A DNA stretch of 27,446 nt from Thermoplasmatota archaeon (lineage in GTDB: Archaea; Thermoplasmatota; Thermoplasmata; Thermoplasmatales; Thermoplasmataceae): positions 1 through 27,446 of the forward strand of contig JAMDCG010000002.1 in the NCBI GenBank assembly GCA_023489425.1, written 5' to 3'. Positions 7,750 through 16,810 of this stretch are shown here, piece by piece. Numbering within the stretch: position 1 is the first letter of the stretch; the number at the start of each line of letters is the position of its first letter. The position numbers and the translations under genes are program-made. The notes under the pieces were generated by a model, which saw only the letters and a program-made list of their open reading frames with translations, was not told the DNA's origin and did not search any database.

Positions 7750-7822
7750 CATATCGAAACATTTCTCATACTTTGGTTTTTGAAATCAATATATTTATGG
7801 GATATTATAAACGTGGTACAAG

Positions 7823-7830
7823 TTAAAATA
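7823..7830 (+). promoter_or_regulatory. Box A of tricorn protease
   Basis: TTAAAATA centred about 25 bases before the tricorn ATG predicts a leaderless message. ATATATTTA near 7790-7798 is an alternative that would give a leader of about 30 bases. No SD precedes the ATG. Confidence 0.45.
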
Positions 7831-7850
7831 ACAGTTCATTCTTATGCCAT

Positions 7851-10800
7851 ATGGGAAATTACATTCTACAACCAGATATCCATGAAGATAAGATTTGTTT
7901 CGTTTCTGAAGATGATCTGTTTATAAGTGATATAGACGGGCATAATTCAAAAAGAATCGTTTCTGGTCTTGGGGTTATCAGCAGTCCAAAATTCTCAGAA
8001 GACGGCACCCACATAGCTTTTCGACTCATGAGAGGAGTACATAATGGAGTAAATGAAATTTTTGTATGTGACTCTGAGGGTGGTTCACTGATTCAGCTGA
8101 CTCATATAGGATCACCTGCAACAGGAATTGCAGGATGGATAAATTCTACCAGTATCATGATATACTCTGATATATACGAACCTACGAGAGGACTAACTGA
8201 GTTCTACTCTATAAATCTAAAAACAAGAAAAATGGAAAAGACAGAATACGGCTACGGCAACACAATCCAGTTTTCTGATAAAGGTATACTTCTGGGAAGA
8301 AATACAATGGAGGTACCATACTGGAAAAACTACAGGGGAGGAACTAGGGGTAAGGTTTGGTTCAAATTTAAGGAGAGCAAAAAATTTGAGAAACTACTTG
8401 AAATTGAGACAAATATCCACTCTCCAGTAGTAATAGGATCAAAATTATACTTTGTAACTGACAGAGACGGAACTGCAAATGTATATGCCTACGATTTCTC
8501 AGTTAGGAAAATAGAGAAGCTTACAGATTTCAAGGAACACGACGTTAGACCTATGAATGGTAATGGAAATAACCTCGTATTTACTATTGCAGGTGAACTT
8601 TACTTATTCGATATAAAAGAAGGAAAATCTAGAAAAATAAAAATAAAGATCGATTCTAAATTCACCGCTAAAAATTACGAGTTTAACACTGTGGCCGAGA
8701 ATATAGAAAGGATACACCTCTTCGATGAAGAAAATGTTTCTATAGTATCACGGGGAAGAGGTATTCTGAAGGGCAAATATATGAATGCTCCCGTAACTCT
8801 AAACTCAACTTTTCATGGAAGGATCAGAAACATAGATAGGCTAGATGGCGAAAGGTTTGCAGCCGTACAGGAGATAGACGGAGAAGATGGTGTAGTAATA
8901 TACAGAAGGAATGGGAAGGAAGAAAAGTCAATTCCAATGGATATTGGAATTATTATGAATATGAGAGCAATAAAAGGATCAGAGAATGTTATAATATCTA
9001 ATAACAGACATGAACTTTACATCATTGATCTGAAGTCAGGCTCAAAAACCCTTATTGATAAGAGTCCAGGAGGAAGGCTGAACGACTTTGACATTAGCAA
9101 TGATTCCAAACTTGTAGCATATTCATTTGGACTTTCTTCAAATCGTTCACAAATTAGGATCTATAACATAGAGGAAAAGAAGATATACGAGGCAACATCA
9201 AAATCTGCATATGATTTTTCTCCGTCTTTTGACAGTTCAGGAGCATTTCTCAACTACCTCACGAACAGAGCTCTCGACCCAACCTATGATAATCTTATAT
9301 TTGACCTTGGTTTCATGACAGTATTCAAACCATACTCAATTGCAATAAAGAAGGGAGGCAAAAATCCATTTCTTGGAATGCCTCCAAAATTCTCCAAGGA
9401 GGACGAGGAACTGCCATATGACCTTGAAAACCTTAAGATAAAATCTCAGGCCTTCCCCATTGAACCAGATAATTATGTGGAGCTGAAGTCTGGAAATTCA
9501 GTCGTTTTCTACACAAGATCTAAAATTGAAGGTTCAACTAGGCACTATAGTTTAGGAGGTCAAAATAAAAAGAAATCAACCTTACTATGTTATGATTTCA
9601 CGAAGCGGGAAGAGAGAATGGTCATTGATGGTATCAACAGCTTCAGTCTATCCGAGGACAGAAAGAAGATTCTCATTGGACGAAACGGTGACTATTTCAC
9701 CATAAACTCTGACTCGACGGCTGAAAATCAAAAGGACCTTGAAAAAGGAAAGTTAGATCTGTCAGGGCTGACAATCAGAAAAGATCGTATGGAAGAGTTC
9801 AGACAGATGTTTAATGAAACCTGGAAGCTTATGAGGGAAGGTTACTGGAGCAGTGAAAAATTATCCAGATGGGGAAAGGTGAAGCAAAAGTATGAAGGCC
9901 TTATTTCAATGATAAATACAAGAGCGGAATTATCTGATATTCTTAAGAAGATGCAGGGAGAACTTGGGACATCCCATTCCTATGAGATAGGTGGAGATCT
10001 TACAAATGTAGACTATTACCCATCAGCCAGACTGGGTGCATTCACAGAAGAAACTGAAAAGGGAGCGTATATACGTAAGATATACTGCGGTGATCCATCA
10101 AATGAAGGTGAAAAGTCACCATTACTAACAACAGGGCTTGAAATTCATGAGGGAGATCTTATAAAAAGAATTGACGGAATGGATATTAATCTTGATTACG
10201 GCGTGTTTGAGGCACTTCTAAATAAAAAAGAGGATACTGTTAATATTGTGGTTTCAGGTAAGGACAAGAAGGAAAGTGAATATGAGATAAAACTCCTAAG
10301 TAACCATAGAAATTTAATTTACCGGGACTGGGTTGAAAGCAAGAGGAGATATGTTCATGAGAAGAGTAGGGGTAAGGCTGGGTACATACATATTCCAGAT
10401 ATGGGTCCAGCAGGCTTTACAGAATTTTATAGATTATTCTCAGAAGAGACAACTTACGAGAATTTGGTGGTAGATGTCAGGTATAACGGAGGTGGACATG
10501 TTTCACAGCTTATTCTTGATAAACTAGGAAGAAAATTCCTCGGGAAAGATATCTCAAGATTTGGTGAACCAGAACCATATCCAAGCTACAGCATCAGGGG
10601 TAAGATGGTTTGCGTAACCAATGAGTATGCAGGATCTGATGGCGATATATTCAGCCACGCATTCAAGTTGATGAAGCTTGGAGAACTCGTGGGTACCAGA
10701 ACATGGGGAGGCGTTATTGGTATTAACCCAATGACAAGACTCATAGATGGAACCGTTGTCACTCAACCGGAATATGCATTCAGCTTTATTGATGTGGGTA

Positions 10801-10913
10801 TGGGTGTTGAAAATTACGGAACAGATCCAACAATAGAGGTTGAAGTTTCTCCAGAAGAATTTGCTTCAGGCAAGGATCCACAGCTGGACAGGGCACTAAA
10901 AGCACTTCTGTAG
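7851..10913 (+). CDS. tri: Tricorn protease
   Basis: Giant capsid-forming serine peptidase (MEROPS S41) that trims peptides released by the proteasome, working with the interacting factors F1-F3. 1020 residues against 1071 in T. acidophilum. Order: N-terminal six-bladed beta-propeller (about 1-285), seven-bladed propeller (about 290-640), helical C1 region, PDZ-like domain (about 720-815), and C2 catalytic core. The catalytic set is intact: S708-H709 (GTSHSYE), S929-D930 (YAGSDGD) and E987 (GVENYGTDP), matching S745/H746, S965/D966 and E1023. YRGGTRGK (161-168) also matches the T. acidophilum protein. The start MGNYILQPDIH agrees with that protein's start. The interacting aminopeptidases are not in the window. 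Confidence 0.97.
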   Translation: MGNYILQPDIHEDKICFVSEDDLFISDIDGHNSKRIVSGLGVISSPKFSEDGTHIAFRLMRGVHNGVNEIFVCDSEGGSLIQLTHIGSPATGIAGWINSTSIMIYSDIYEPTRGLTEFYSINLKTRKMEKTEYGYGNTIQFSDKGILLGRNTMEVPYWKNYRGGTRGKVWFKFKESKKFEKLLEIETNIHSPVVIGSKLYFVTDRDGTANVYAYDFSVRKIEKLTDFKEHDVRPMNGNGNNLVFTIAGELYLFDIKEGKSRKIKIKIDSKFTAKNYEFNTVAENIERIHLFDEENVSIVSRGRGILKGKYMNAPVTLNSTFHGRIRNIDRLDGERFAAVQEIDGEDGVVIYRRNGKEEKSIPMDIGIIMNMRAIKGSENVIISNNRHELYIIDLKSGSKTLIDKSPGGRLNDFDISNDSKLVAYSFGLSSNRSQIRIYNIEEKKIYEATSKSAYDFSPSFDSSGAFLNYLTNRALDPTYDNLIFDLGFMTVFKPYSIAIKKGGKNPFLGMPPKFSKEDEELPYDLENLKIKSQAFPIEPDNYVELKSGNSVVFYTRSKIEGSTRHYSLGGQNKKKSTLLCYDFTKREERMVIDGINSFSLSEDRKKILIGRNGDYFTINSDSTAENQKDLEKGKLDLSGLTIRKDRMEEFRQMFNETWKLMREGYWSSEKLSRWGKVKQKYEGLISMINTRAELSDILKKMQGELGTSHSYEIGGDLTNVDYYPSARLGAFTEETEKGAYIRKIYCGDPSNEGEKSPLLTTGLEIHEGDLIKRIDGMDINLDYGVFEALLNKKEDTVNIVVSGKDKKESEYEIKLLSNHRNLIYRDWVESKRRYVHEKSRGKAGYIHIPDMGPAGFTEFYRLFSEETTYENLVVDVRYNGGGHVSQLILDKLGRKFLGKDISRFGEPEPYPSYSIRGKMVCVTNEYAGSDGDIFSHAFKLMKLGELVGTRTWGGVIGINPMTRLIDGTVVTQPEYAFSFIDVGMGVENYGTDPTIEVEVSPEEFASGKDPQLDRALKALL

Positions 10914-11004
10914 ATAAAATTCAACATTTTATTATTTCAAATGTAAATGTTTCTAATCTCTCGTATAGGATAATCTTTTATTCCTCAGATAACATAATGT
11001 TTCT

Positions 11005-11877
11005 ATGATATCAGATCAGAGGGCCCAAGACACAGTGAACCAAATCAGGAACATAATGATATCTGAAAGAAGAAGTCCAAGAACTGTTAAGCAGTACTCA
11101 TTTCTTCTAGAAGTCTTTTTAGAATTTATTAAAAAACCTCTTGAACAATGTGATTCCAGTGATATAGAAAAGTACAAATTCTATCTGGCGACGGAGAGAA
11201 ATTATTCAAAAAATAGCCAGTATCTGGCAGTTCAGGCACTAAAGTATGCAATGAAGGTGAAGGATATTAAAATTCCAAAGAATCTGACGCCACCCAAGAG
11301 ATCCAGAAAAATGCCAGTTTATCTAAGCGAAAATGAATCATCACGTCTTCTAAGGGCAAGCAGTAAAAACCCCAGGGATTATAACATAGTAAATTTACTT
11401 TTAAATTCAGGTCTGAGGGTCAGTGAACTGTGCAATCTGAAAAGTGAAGATGTAGAGTTTGACACAGGAAAAATAATGATTCACGGTGGAAAGGGAGATA
11501 AGGAAAGGATTGCACTGGTTTCTGATAAGGTAATGGAATCTTTGAAGTCATATTATAAATCAAAATTGGAAAGAAAGGTTAATTCTCCCTATTTCTTCAC
11601 AAGCAACAAGGGCAGTATGTTCCATACTTCAACAATAGAGAAGATAATAAGGACTATTGCTAAGGAAGCAGGTATCACAAGAAAAGTAACACCTCACACA
11701 CTGAGGCATACTTTTGCAACAAATATTCTTAAAAACGGAGGTGATATAAGATTCATTCAGACACTTCTTGGGCATTCCAGCATAAGTACCACTGAAATAT
11801 ATACCCATCTTGACAGTGATACTATGAGAGAAATGTATAAAAAGTTCGGACCTAAATATAATGAGGAATTAAAATAA
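11005..11877 (+). CDS. xerA: Tyrosine recombinase XerA
   Basis: Resolves chromosome dimers at a dif site; archaea use a single Xer protein. 290 residues, full length. N-terminal SAM-like core-binding domain (about 10-90, with SPRTVKQYSFLLEVFLEFI), then the catalytic domain with R138 (SGLRVSEL), K163 (GGKGDKERI), H231 and R234 (TPHTLRHTFAT), H257 (LLGHSSI) and the nucleophile Y266 (TEIYTHL). No neighbouring integration signs are present (no att repeats, tRNA junction or phage genes), so a housekeeping Xer is more likely than a mobile-element integrase. The close family matches XerA of Thermoplasma and Pyrococcus. Confidence 0.92.
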   Translation: MISDQRAQDTVNQIRNIMISERRSPRTVKQYSFLLEVFLEFIKKPLEQCDSSDIEKYKFYLATERNYSKNSQYLAVQALKYAMKVKDIKIPKNLTPPKRSRKMPVYLSENESSRLLRASSKNPRDYNIVNLLLNSGLRVSELCNLKSEDVEFDTGKIMIHGGKGDKERIALVSDKVMESLKSYYKSKLERKVNSPYFFTSNKGSMFHTSTIEKIIRTIAKEAGITRKVTPHTLRHTFATNILKNGGDIRFIQTLLGHSSISTTEIYTHLDSDTMREMYKKFGPKYNEELK

Positions 11878-12034
11878 TCTCCTAACTTACTTTATTTAAA
11901 AACTCAACGAAGATTACCAGAAATAACTGGAAATATATTCCGAGCCAGTCACTATTGAAACATTAATATTTAATTCTCTAAAAAAATAAACTATTTTAAA
12001 AGAAATTTATTTTTTAAAAAGTCTGGGAAAAAAT

Positions 12035-12244
12035 TTACTGTTTTGGATAGAAGGATTCTACCTTTGTCCTGTTTCCTTCATGGTCATACATGAAAACTCC
12101 TTCTTTTTCGTCCAGTGTTTTCTTGTGAGAACCATCACAATAAGGCTTATTTCCCGACAACCCACAAGCACATATATGTAGTTCCTGATCTCCAGCCTTT
12201 ATCACATAGGGTCTATCTTTTTCATGTAATACTATTCTTGACAT
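12035..12244 (-). CDS. CDGSH-type [2Fe-2S] protein
   Basis: A 69-residue mitoNEET-like iron-sulfur protein. The CDGSH signature is complete: ICACGLSGNKPYCDGSH supplies three Cys (25, 27, 36) and one His (40) as cluster ligands. It is a short, soluble, single-motif form with no membrane anchor. Its function is unproven; members transfer clusters or electrons. The ATG at 12242-12244 is preferred; an in-frame TTG three codons earlier (12251-12253) is the alternative. Convergent with xerA across a 157-base AT-rich gap of T and A tracts with no gene. The next minus-strand gene upstream is GGPP synthase, with a 100-base gap, so co-transcription is possible but not evident. Confidence 0.9.
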   Translation of the reverse strand: MSRIVLHEKDRPYVIKAGDQELHICACGLSGNKPYCDGSHKKTLDEKEGVFMYDHEGNRTKVESFYPKQ

Positions 12245-12345
12245 AGTTACCAATTTATCATATCAATTGATTACTAAAGGATTTTCCTTTTTTTAAACTG
12301 AGATATCTTATGGAAGTATTTCTGCAATTCTAATAATAGTATTTC

Positions 12346-13413
12346 CTAGTATTTTCTGGAAACTAGGTAATCTGCAAACCACTTAAGGAAGTCTTTCTGT
12401 TCCTGATTTCCATCTATTCTATCTGCATATCTTTTTCCCGCTTCTATAAATCTATCGATCAGCCATCTTGAGTAATCGAATGATGTAGTTTGTTTCACAA
12501 TATTCTTCAATCTTTCAAAATCCTCATCGCTTATATCTCCAGAGTTCAGGCAACCATTTATGAAATTGCGGTCATTTTCATGGGATTTCTCTATTGCCTT
12601 TATCATCAGTAGGGTCTGTTTTCCTTCATTTACATCACTTTTAGGTGGTTTTCCAATTTCCTCCTGTGTTCCGAATAGGCCAATTACATCATCATGGAGC
12701 TGAAATGCCAGTCCAACCAGATTACCATAGGCCTTAAGCGCATTCAAATTCTCACTTTTACCTGCAAGGTATGAGCCCAGTAAAAGTGGTCCTTCAAGGG
12801 TGTATTTTGCCGTTTTTCTGAGGTGAAGCCTTATGAGGTCATTCATCTTCAGTTTCACTCCTGCACTCGAAAACATGTCAAGTCCTTCACCATATCCGGT
12901 AGTTTTTATTATTTCTATAAGTTCACCCATTGCTCTGTACTTAATGTCCAGAGGAAAGTCACTTCTGTTTAATGCATCAAAGGAATAGTCCACTGCGAGA
13001 TCTCCTGCAACAATGGCCAGTGATTCAGCCATATGTTCCTTATCTTTTATATCTCCAAGCATTTCCTCAACCTTCCTGTGAAAACTCTTGAAGCCCCTTC
13101 TCAAATCACTTCTGTCCATTATATCGTCATGAATCAGAAAGAATGATTGGGAAAGCTCAATGCTGATCGCCGCTTTGTATATTTCATCCCCTTTTCCACC
13201 AAACATTCTGTAGGCAGTAGCTATCAATATTGGCCTGACTCTCTTGCCCCCATTCATTGTGTAGTTTCTGAGTTCCCTTACTATTTTGATCATTTCTTTA
13301 TCTTTCACATCATTCAGGACAAATTGAAAATACTCTTCAAGGGCATCATTTATCCTGTTTTTTTCTGCGTTCATGTATTTTTTGAATTTTTCTGTTGAAT
13401 CAGCATCAACCAT
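12346..13413 (-). CDS. idsA: Geranylgeranyl diphosphate synthase (short-chain trans-prenyltransferase)
   Basis: Condenses IPP with allylic diphosphates to C20 GGPP, the precursor of archaeal ether lipids. 355 residues. The first Asp-rich motif is D96-DIM-D100 (SFFLIHDDIMD) and the second is D241-DVIG (FQLHDDVIGLFG), where the usual last Asp is Gly. NGGKRVRP (54-61) binds diphosphate, and GKPPKSDVNEGKQT follows the second motif as usual. Phe91, five residues before the first motif, is an aromatic chain-length block in archaeal GGPP synthases and fits a C20 product. Divergent from rnhB over a 74-base gap with one TATA-like element. Start is ATG at 13413. Confidence 0.93.
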   Translation of the reverse strand: MVDADSTEKFKKYMNAEKNRINDALEEYFQFVLNDVKDKEMIKIVRELRNYTMNGGKRVRPILIATAYRMFGGKGDEIYKAAISIELSQSFFLIHDDIMDRSDLRRGFKSFHRKVEEMLGDIKDKEHMAESLAIVAGDLAVDYSFDALNRSDFPLDIKYRAMGELIEIIKTTGYGEGLDMFSSAGVKLKMNDLIRLHLRKTAKYTLEGPLLLGSYLAGKSENLNALKAYGNLVGLAFQLHDDVIGLFGTQEEIGKPPKSDVNEGKQTLLMIKAIEKSHENDRNFINGCLNSGDISDEDFERLKNIVKQTTSFDYSRWLIDRFIEAGKRYADRIDGNQEQKDFLKWFADYLVSRKY

Positions 13414-13454
13414 GGCATGTGATTTCTTTTAACCATAAAAGCCTAAAGCTTTCC

Positions 13455-13463
13455 CTTTATAAT
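13455..13463. promoter_or_regulatory. TATA-like element between divergent idsA and rnhB
   Basis: CTTTATAAT reads as a box A on either strand (ATTATAAAG on the minus). It is centred about 29 bases before the rnhB ATG and about 46 before the idsA ATG. It is the only strong box A in the 74-base gap, so it may serve both genes. Confidence 0.45.
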
Positions 13464-13487
13464 CATTGAATTAATGACACTTTACTT

Positions 13488-14120
13488 ATGCCCGAGATAT
13501 GCTGTGGTATTGATGAGGCAGGAAGAGGACCAGTTATAGGTCCCATGGTCATGGCAATAGTCTGTTCTGATGAGGAAACAATGTCAGTAATTGGTGCCAG
13601 GGACTCAAAGACTCTTTCTCCTAATTCGAGAGAGAATTTATTCGTAAAGATCAAAGAAAGAGCATTAAGCGTTAACTTTAGAATAGTAAACCCATCTGAA
13701 ATAAACGAAATGATGAATATAATGACACTCAACGAAATAGAGGAAAAAGTTTCCATAGACCTGATTAAAGAATATGGAAGAAATAGGATTTACGTTGATG
13801 CATTTGATGTTAACGAGCAAAGATTGTCCATGAAACTAACCAGCGCAACGGGTATAAATGTAATATGCAAGCATAAGGGAGACGTGCTATTTCCTGTGGT
13901 ATCGGCAGCCTCAATTATAGCCAAGGTCATAAGGGACAGGGAAATTAGGGAAATAACAAGAACTTATGGTGACGTTGGTTCAGGATATCCATCCGATCCA
14001 AAAACCATTCAGTTCCTTAAAACATCTATCAGGGAAGGCAGAGACCTTACTCCCATAATCCGAAATAAATGGAGTACTTACCTAAGGATAATGAAAGAAG
14101 AAAAACAGAGAAGGCTATAA
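13488..14120 (+). CDS. rnhB: Ribonuclease HII
   Basis: Cleaves RNA in RNA-DNA hybrids and at single ribonucleotides in DNA (primer removal, ribonucleotide excision). 210 residues, typical for archaeal RNase HII. Active-site acids are D9-E10 (GIDEAGRGPVIGP), D104 (YVDAF) and D150 (AASIIAKVIRDRE). DSKTLS and GSGYPSDP are further family motifs. The start is ATG about 29 bases below a box A with no SD, consistent with a leaderless message. A TPR-gene start follows 63 bases after its stop. Confidence 0.95.
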   Translation: MPEICCGIDEAGRGPVIGPMVMAIVCSDEETMSVIGARDSKTLSPNSRENLFVKIKERALSVNFRIVNPSEINEMMNIMTLNEIEEKVSIDLIKEYGRNRIYVDAFDVNEQRLSMKLTSATGINVICKHKGDVLFPVVSAASIIAKVIRDREIREITRTYGDVGSGYPSDPKTIQFLKTSIREGRDLTPIIRNKWSTYLRIMKEEKQRRL

Positions 14121-14183
14121 TGAAACAAGTTAATAGAGAAAAATAAAACATTAGATTAAAGTATTATTCTGAATTGTTGAACT

Positions 14184-14882
14184 GTGCCAGAAGAAATAAA
14201 AAACCCGGATGAACTGAGGGATAGAGATGAAATTGCAGATGATTATAACGAGAGAGGAATTGCATTCTTCAACCTCAAGAAATATCCTGATGCAATAAAG
14301 GAGTTCACCAAGGCCATAAAGATACTGTCCAACGATCCAGATTACCACTTCAACAGAGGTCTTGCTTATTATTCAATGAGAATGTATGAGCAGGCAGTTA
14401 AGGACTACAGGAACGCCATATCAATTATACCTGAAAACGCTGACTATCATAATGCACTTGGAGCAGCATTGGAAGATTCAGGAATGGCAAAGGAAGCCGT
14501 TGAAGAGTTTAACAAGGCCATAGAACTTGAATCAGATATTCCCGATTTCTTTTACAACAGAGGAAATGCTCTTTTCAAAATTGGAAAGAAGGAAGAAGCA
14601 TTAAAAGATTACTCTGAAGCTATAAGGCTAAATAGCATGGATCAAATCTTTGTTTACAAGAGATACGAAACACTGATGGAAATGGGAAGATTTGAGGAAG
14701 CGTTAAAAGATATTGAAAAGGCAATCGAAATATCGCCAGAAAACGGAAGTTACTACCTTTTAAAATCTGATACACTGGTTGAACTTGGCAGAAAAGAAGA
14801 AGCCAAGAAAATACTGGATGAAGCATCAAGATTCAGTGTAGATATTAACGAAATAGAAGAAAGGAAGCGAAAGCTTGAGTGA
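14184..14882 (+). CDS. Tetratricopeptide-repeat protein coupled to XPD
   Basis: 232 residues made almost wholly of TPR units, about six, running from about residue 19 to 220 with the usual A-Y-x-x-G...A...Y/F-x-x-A-I...P spacing (for example YNERGIAFFNLKKYPDAIKE and FFYNRGNALFKIGKKEEALK). There is no signal peptide or membrane segment, so it is probably a cytoplasmic protein-protein adaptor. Start GTG at 14184; no SD. Its stop overlaps the XPD start in GTGA, which implies translational coupling and fixed stoichiometry with the helicase. The function is unknown; partnership with XPD is inferred from the overlap only. Confidence 0.88.
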   Translation: MPEEIKNPDELRDRDEIADDYNERGIAFFNLKKYPDAIKEFTKAIKILSNDPDYHFNRGLAYYSMRMYEQAVKDYRNAISIIPENADYHNALGAALEDSGMAKEAVEEFNKAIELESDIPDFFYNRGNALFKIGKKEEALKDYSEAIRLNSMDQIFVYKRYETLMEMGRFEEALKDIEKAIEISPENGSYYLLKSDTLVELGRKEEAKKILDEASRFSVDINEIEERKRKLE

Positions 14883-16771
14883 ATGAATCTAATGGTGAAA
14901 GTTTCGCAAAATCCAGTTATGGATCTATCAGCCTTAAACCATATCAGATTGATGCAATAAATTTCGCTGTTGAATGCCTGTTGAAACAGGTTGTACCCAT
15001 AATCGAATCTCCAACAGGGTCAGGAAAAACAATAATATCAATTATTTCCTCAATTATATACGCAAAGAAAACAGGTAAAAAGGTACTTTACCTTACGAGG
15101 ACAAATTCTCAGCAAGAACAGATTCTGAAAGAACTTAAGATTCTTTCCAAAGCAATGGATTTCAGAGCAATTGCAATGCAGGGAAGGGTAAATATGTGCC
15201 CGCTTTACATGGAACTTGAAAAAGAATCAGACTTCACAACAGAATCTTTATCGAAAATGTGTTCATCAAGAAAGAAGAGAACCAAGGAAAGGAAAGAGGG
15301 CGGATGCTACTATTACAACAGTGGTATCTCTTCAGATGAAACTAGGGAATATATTCTTGAAAATATCCAATCACCAGAGGACATTTTCGAAACACTAAGA
15401 TCAAGGAAAATATGTCCATATGAATCTCTAAAATTTGCAATGAGAGATGCAGACCTTGTTGTAATGCCTTACTCATATTTTGTAAATTCAAATATGGCAA
15501 TTACAACCATCTATAACTGGAGAACTTCGAGAGAAAACCTTGTTATAATAATTGATGAAGCTCATAACCTTCCTGATATAGCACGAGAATCGAACTCACT
15601 GGAAATATCCATGAATACTGTAAACATCTCAGAGAAGGAGGCGGTCGACTTCGGAGACCCAGAACTTCAGCCTTCTGTACATGTATCTGATTTCATGGAG
15701 GCGATACGGGTATCCATGATTGAATTGACCCGTGAAATGGTTGAAAAACAGAAGGAAAAGCGGATCATGTTCAGGGATATATATGAGGAAATGAGTATCT
15801 ACATGAAGCGAAAATCGGACGAGATAGAATACATGGTTGATGCTCTCATAGCATTTGGATCTCAAATAGAAGATCAGAAGGAAAATCTTGGAAAGGTTCC
15901 CATGTCGCACATTAAAATTCTTGGAGAGAAGCTGAAGTTCCTCAGATTTGCTGAGTATGACAGATTCATATGTATAGTCTCAAGGGATGAAGAGGAAAAG
16001 CTTGAGGCATACTGTCTGGATCCATCAATTGTTCTTGAACCACTGTTCCGGTCTTCCACCATTCACGTCTCTGCAACTCTTGATCCTGTGTGGCTTTACA
16101 CCAACATGACTGGGATAGTAAATTTTGAATTTAAATCCATTAAAAATATATTCCCTGCATCAAATCTACTGGTTCTCTACAGGGATGATCTTACAACAAA
16201 ATATTCAGAATTCGGAGCCGAGATGGCTGATAAATATGTTAAGGTGATAAGTGATATCGTAACAGGTCTTGACCGGAAGTCAATGGTATTCTTCCCCTCA
16301 TTTAATACTATGCAGTATATAGAAACAAAGGTAAAATTTCCCCACCTGTCAGAATCAAGATCCATGACACAGCGTGATTTTCAACATCTTATATCTCTTT
16401 ACAGAAAGGAAAATCGACCATTGTTTGGTGTTATGGGTGGAAGATTATCCGAAGGAATAAATCTACCAGGAAATCTTCTCGAAGTTGAAATAATAGCAGG
16501 CATTCCATTCCCGAAACCCACAATAAAACAGAGGGCTCTATCTTCATATTACGATCTGTTATTCGGGTCAGGATGGCAGTATGCTTTTCTATTTCCAGCA
16601 ATTATTAAGATAAGGCAAACAATGGGCAGGGTAATAAGATCTGAAGAGGATATTGGAGTGATAATAATTTTAGATGGAAGGGTTCAAATGCTGGAGCCCT
16701 ACATAAATGCAAGGTTAAGCAACAATATCAGAGATGATATCAATTCCTTTTTCAGTAGTCACATTAAATAA
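14879..16771 (+). CDS. xpd: XPD/Rad3-type iron-sulfur DNA helicase
   Basis: 5'-3' superfamily 2 helicase of nucleotide excision repair and related pathways. 630 residues, as in other archaeal XPDs. Walker A SPTGSGKT (44-51). The four FeS cysteines are C107 (NMCPLY), C128 (KMCSS), C143 (GGCYY) and C179 (KICPYE). DEAH box at 226-229 (IIDEAHNLPD). The second motor domain carries GRLSEGINLPG and QTMGRVIRSEEDIGVIIILDGR (motifs V and VI). Between lies the Arch domain (about 235-440). Starts with GTG inside the TPR stop (GTGA). No TFIIH-like partners are nearby; archaea lack most of them. The next gene begins 39 bases later under its own box A. Confidence 0.95.
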   Translation: MNESNGESFAKSSYGSISLKPYQIDAINFAVECLLKQVVPIIESPTGSGKTIISIISSIIYAKKTGKKVLYLTRTNSQQEQILKELKILSKAMDFRAIAMQGRVNMCPLYMELEKESDFTTESLSKMCSSRKKRTKERKEGGCYYYNSGISSDETREYILENIQSPEDIFETLRSRKICPYESLKFAMRDADLVVMPYSYFVNSNMAITTIYNWRTSRENLVIIIDEAHNLPDIARESNSLEISMNTVNISEKEAVDFGDPELQPSVHVSDFMEAIRVSMIELTREMVEKQKEKRIMFRDIYEEMSIYMKRKSDEIEYMVDALIAFGSQIEDQKENLGKVPMSHIKILGEKLKFLRFAEYDRFICIVSRDEEEKLEAYCLDPSIVLEPLFRSSTIHVSATLDPVWLYTNMTGIVNFEFKSIKNIFPASNLLVLYRDDLTTKYSEFGAEMADKYVKVISDIVTGLDRKSMVFFPSFNTMQYIETKVKFPHLSESRSMTQRDFQHLISLYRKENRPLFGVMGGRLSEGINLPGNLLEVEIIAGIPFPKPTIKQRALSSYYDLLFGSGWQYAFLFPAIIKIRQTMGRVIRSEEDIGVIIILDGRVQMLEPYINARLSNNIRDDINSFFSSHIK

Positions 16772-16781
16772 TACCTACAAG

Positions 16782-16789
16782 TTTAATTA
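16782..16789 (+). promoter_or_regulatory. Box A of the metallo-hydrolase/GNAT unit
   Basis: TTTAATTA centred about 26 bases before the ATG at 16811; no SD precedes that ATG. This suggests a leaderless message starting here, separate from xpd although it is on the same strand. Confidence 0.45.
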
Positions 16790-16810
16790 ACGGTATTACA
16801 TTTTATTATT

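Noticed and set aside
10914..12034. dif site or integrated element around xerA
   Set aside because: I looked for a dif-like site (two arms of about 11 bases around a 6-base spacer) and for att repeats in both flanks and found none. The CCAG-AAATAA-CTGG repeat at about 11919-11932 is too short to support either.
13463..13756. 97-residue minus-strand ORF over the start of rnhB and the idsA/rnhB promoter gap
   Set aside because: Low-complexity Ser/Ile/Leu composition typical of antisense frames. It covers the RNase HII active-site codons, which explain the sequence fully.
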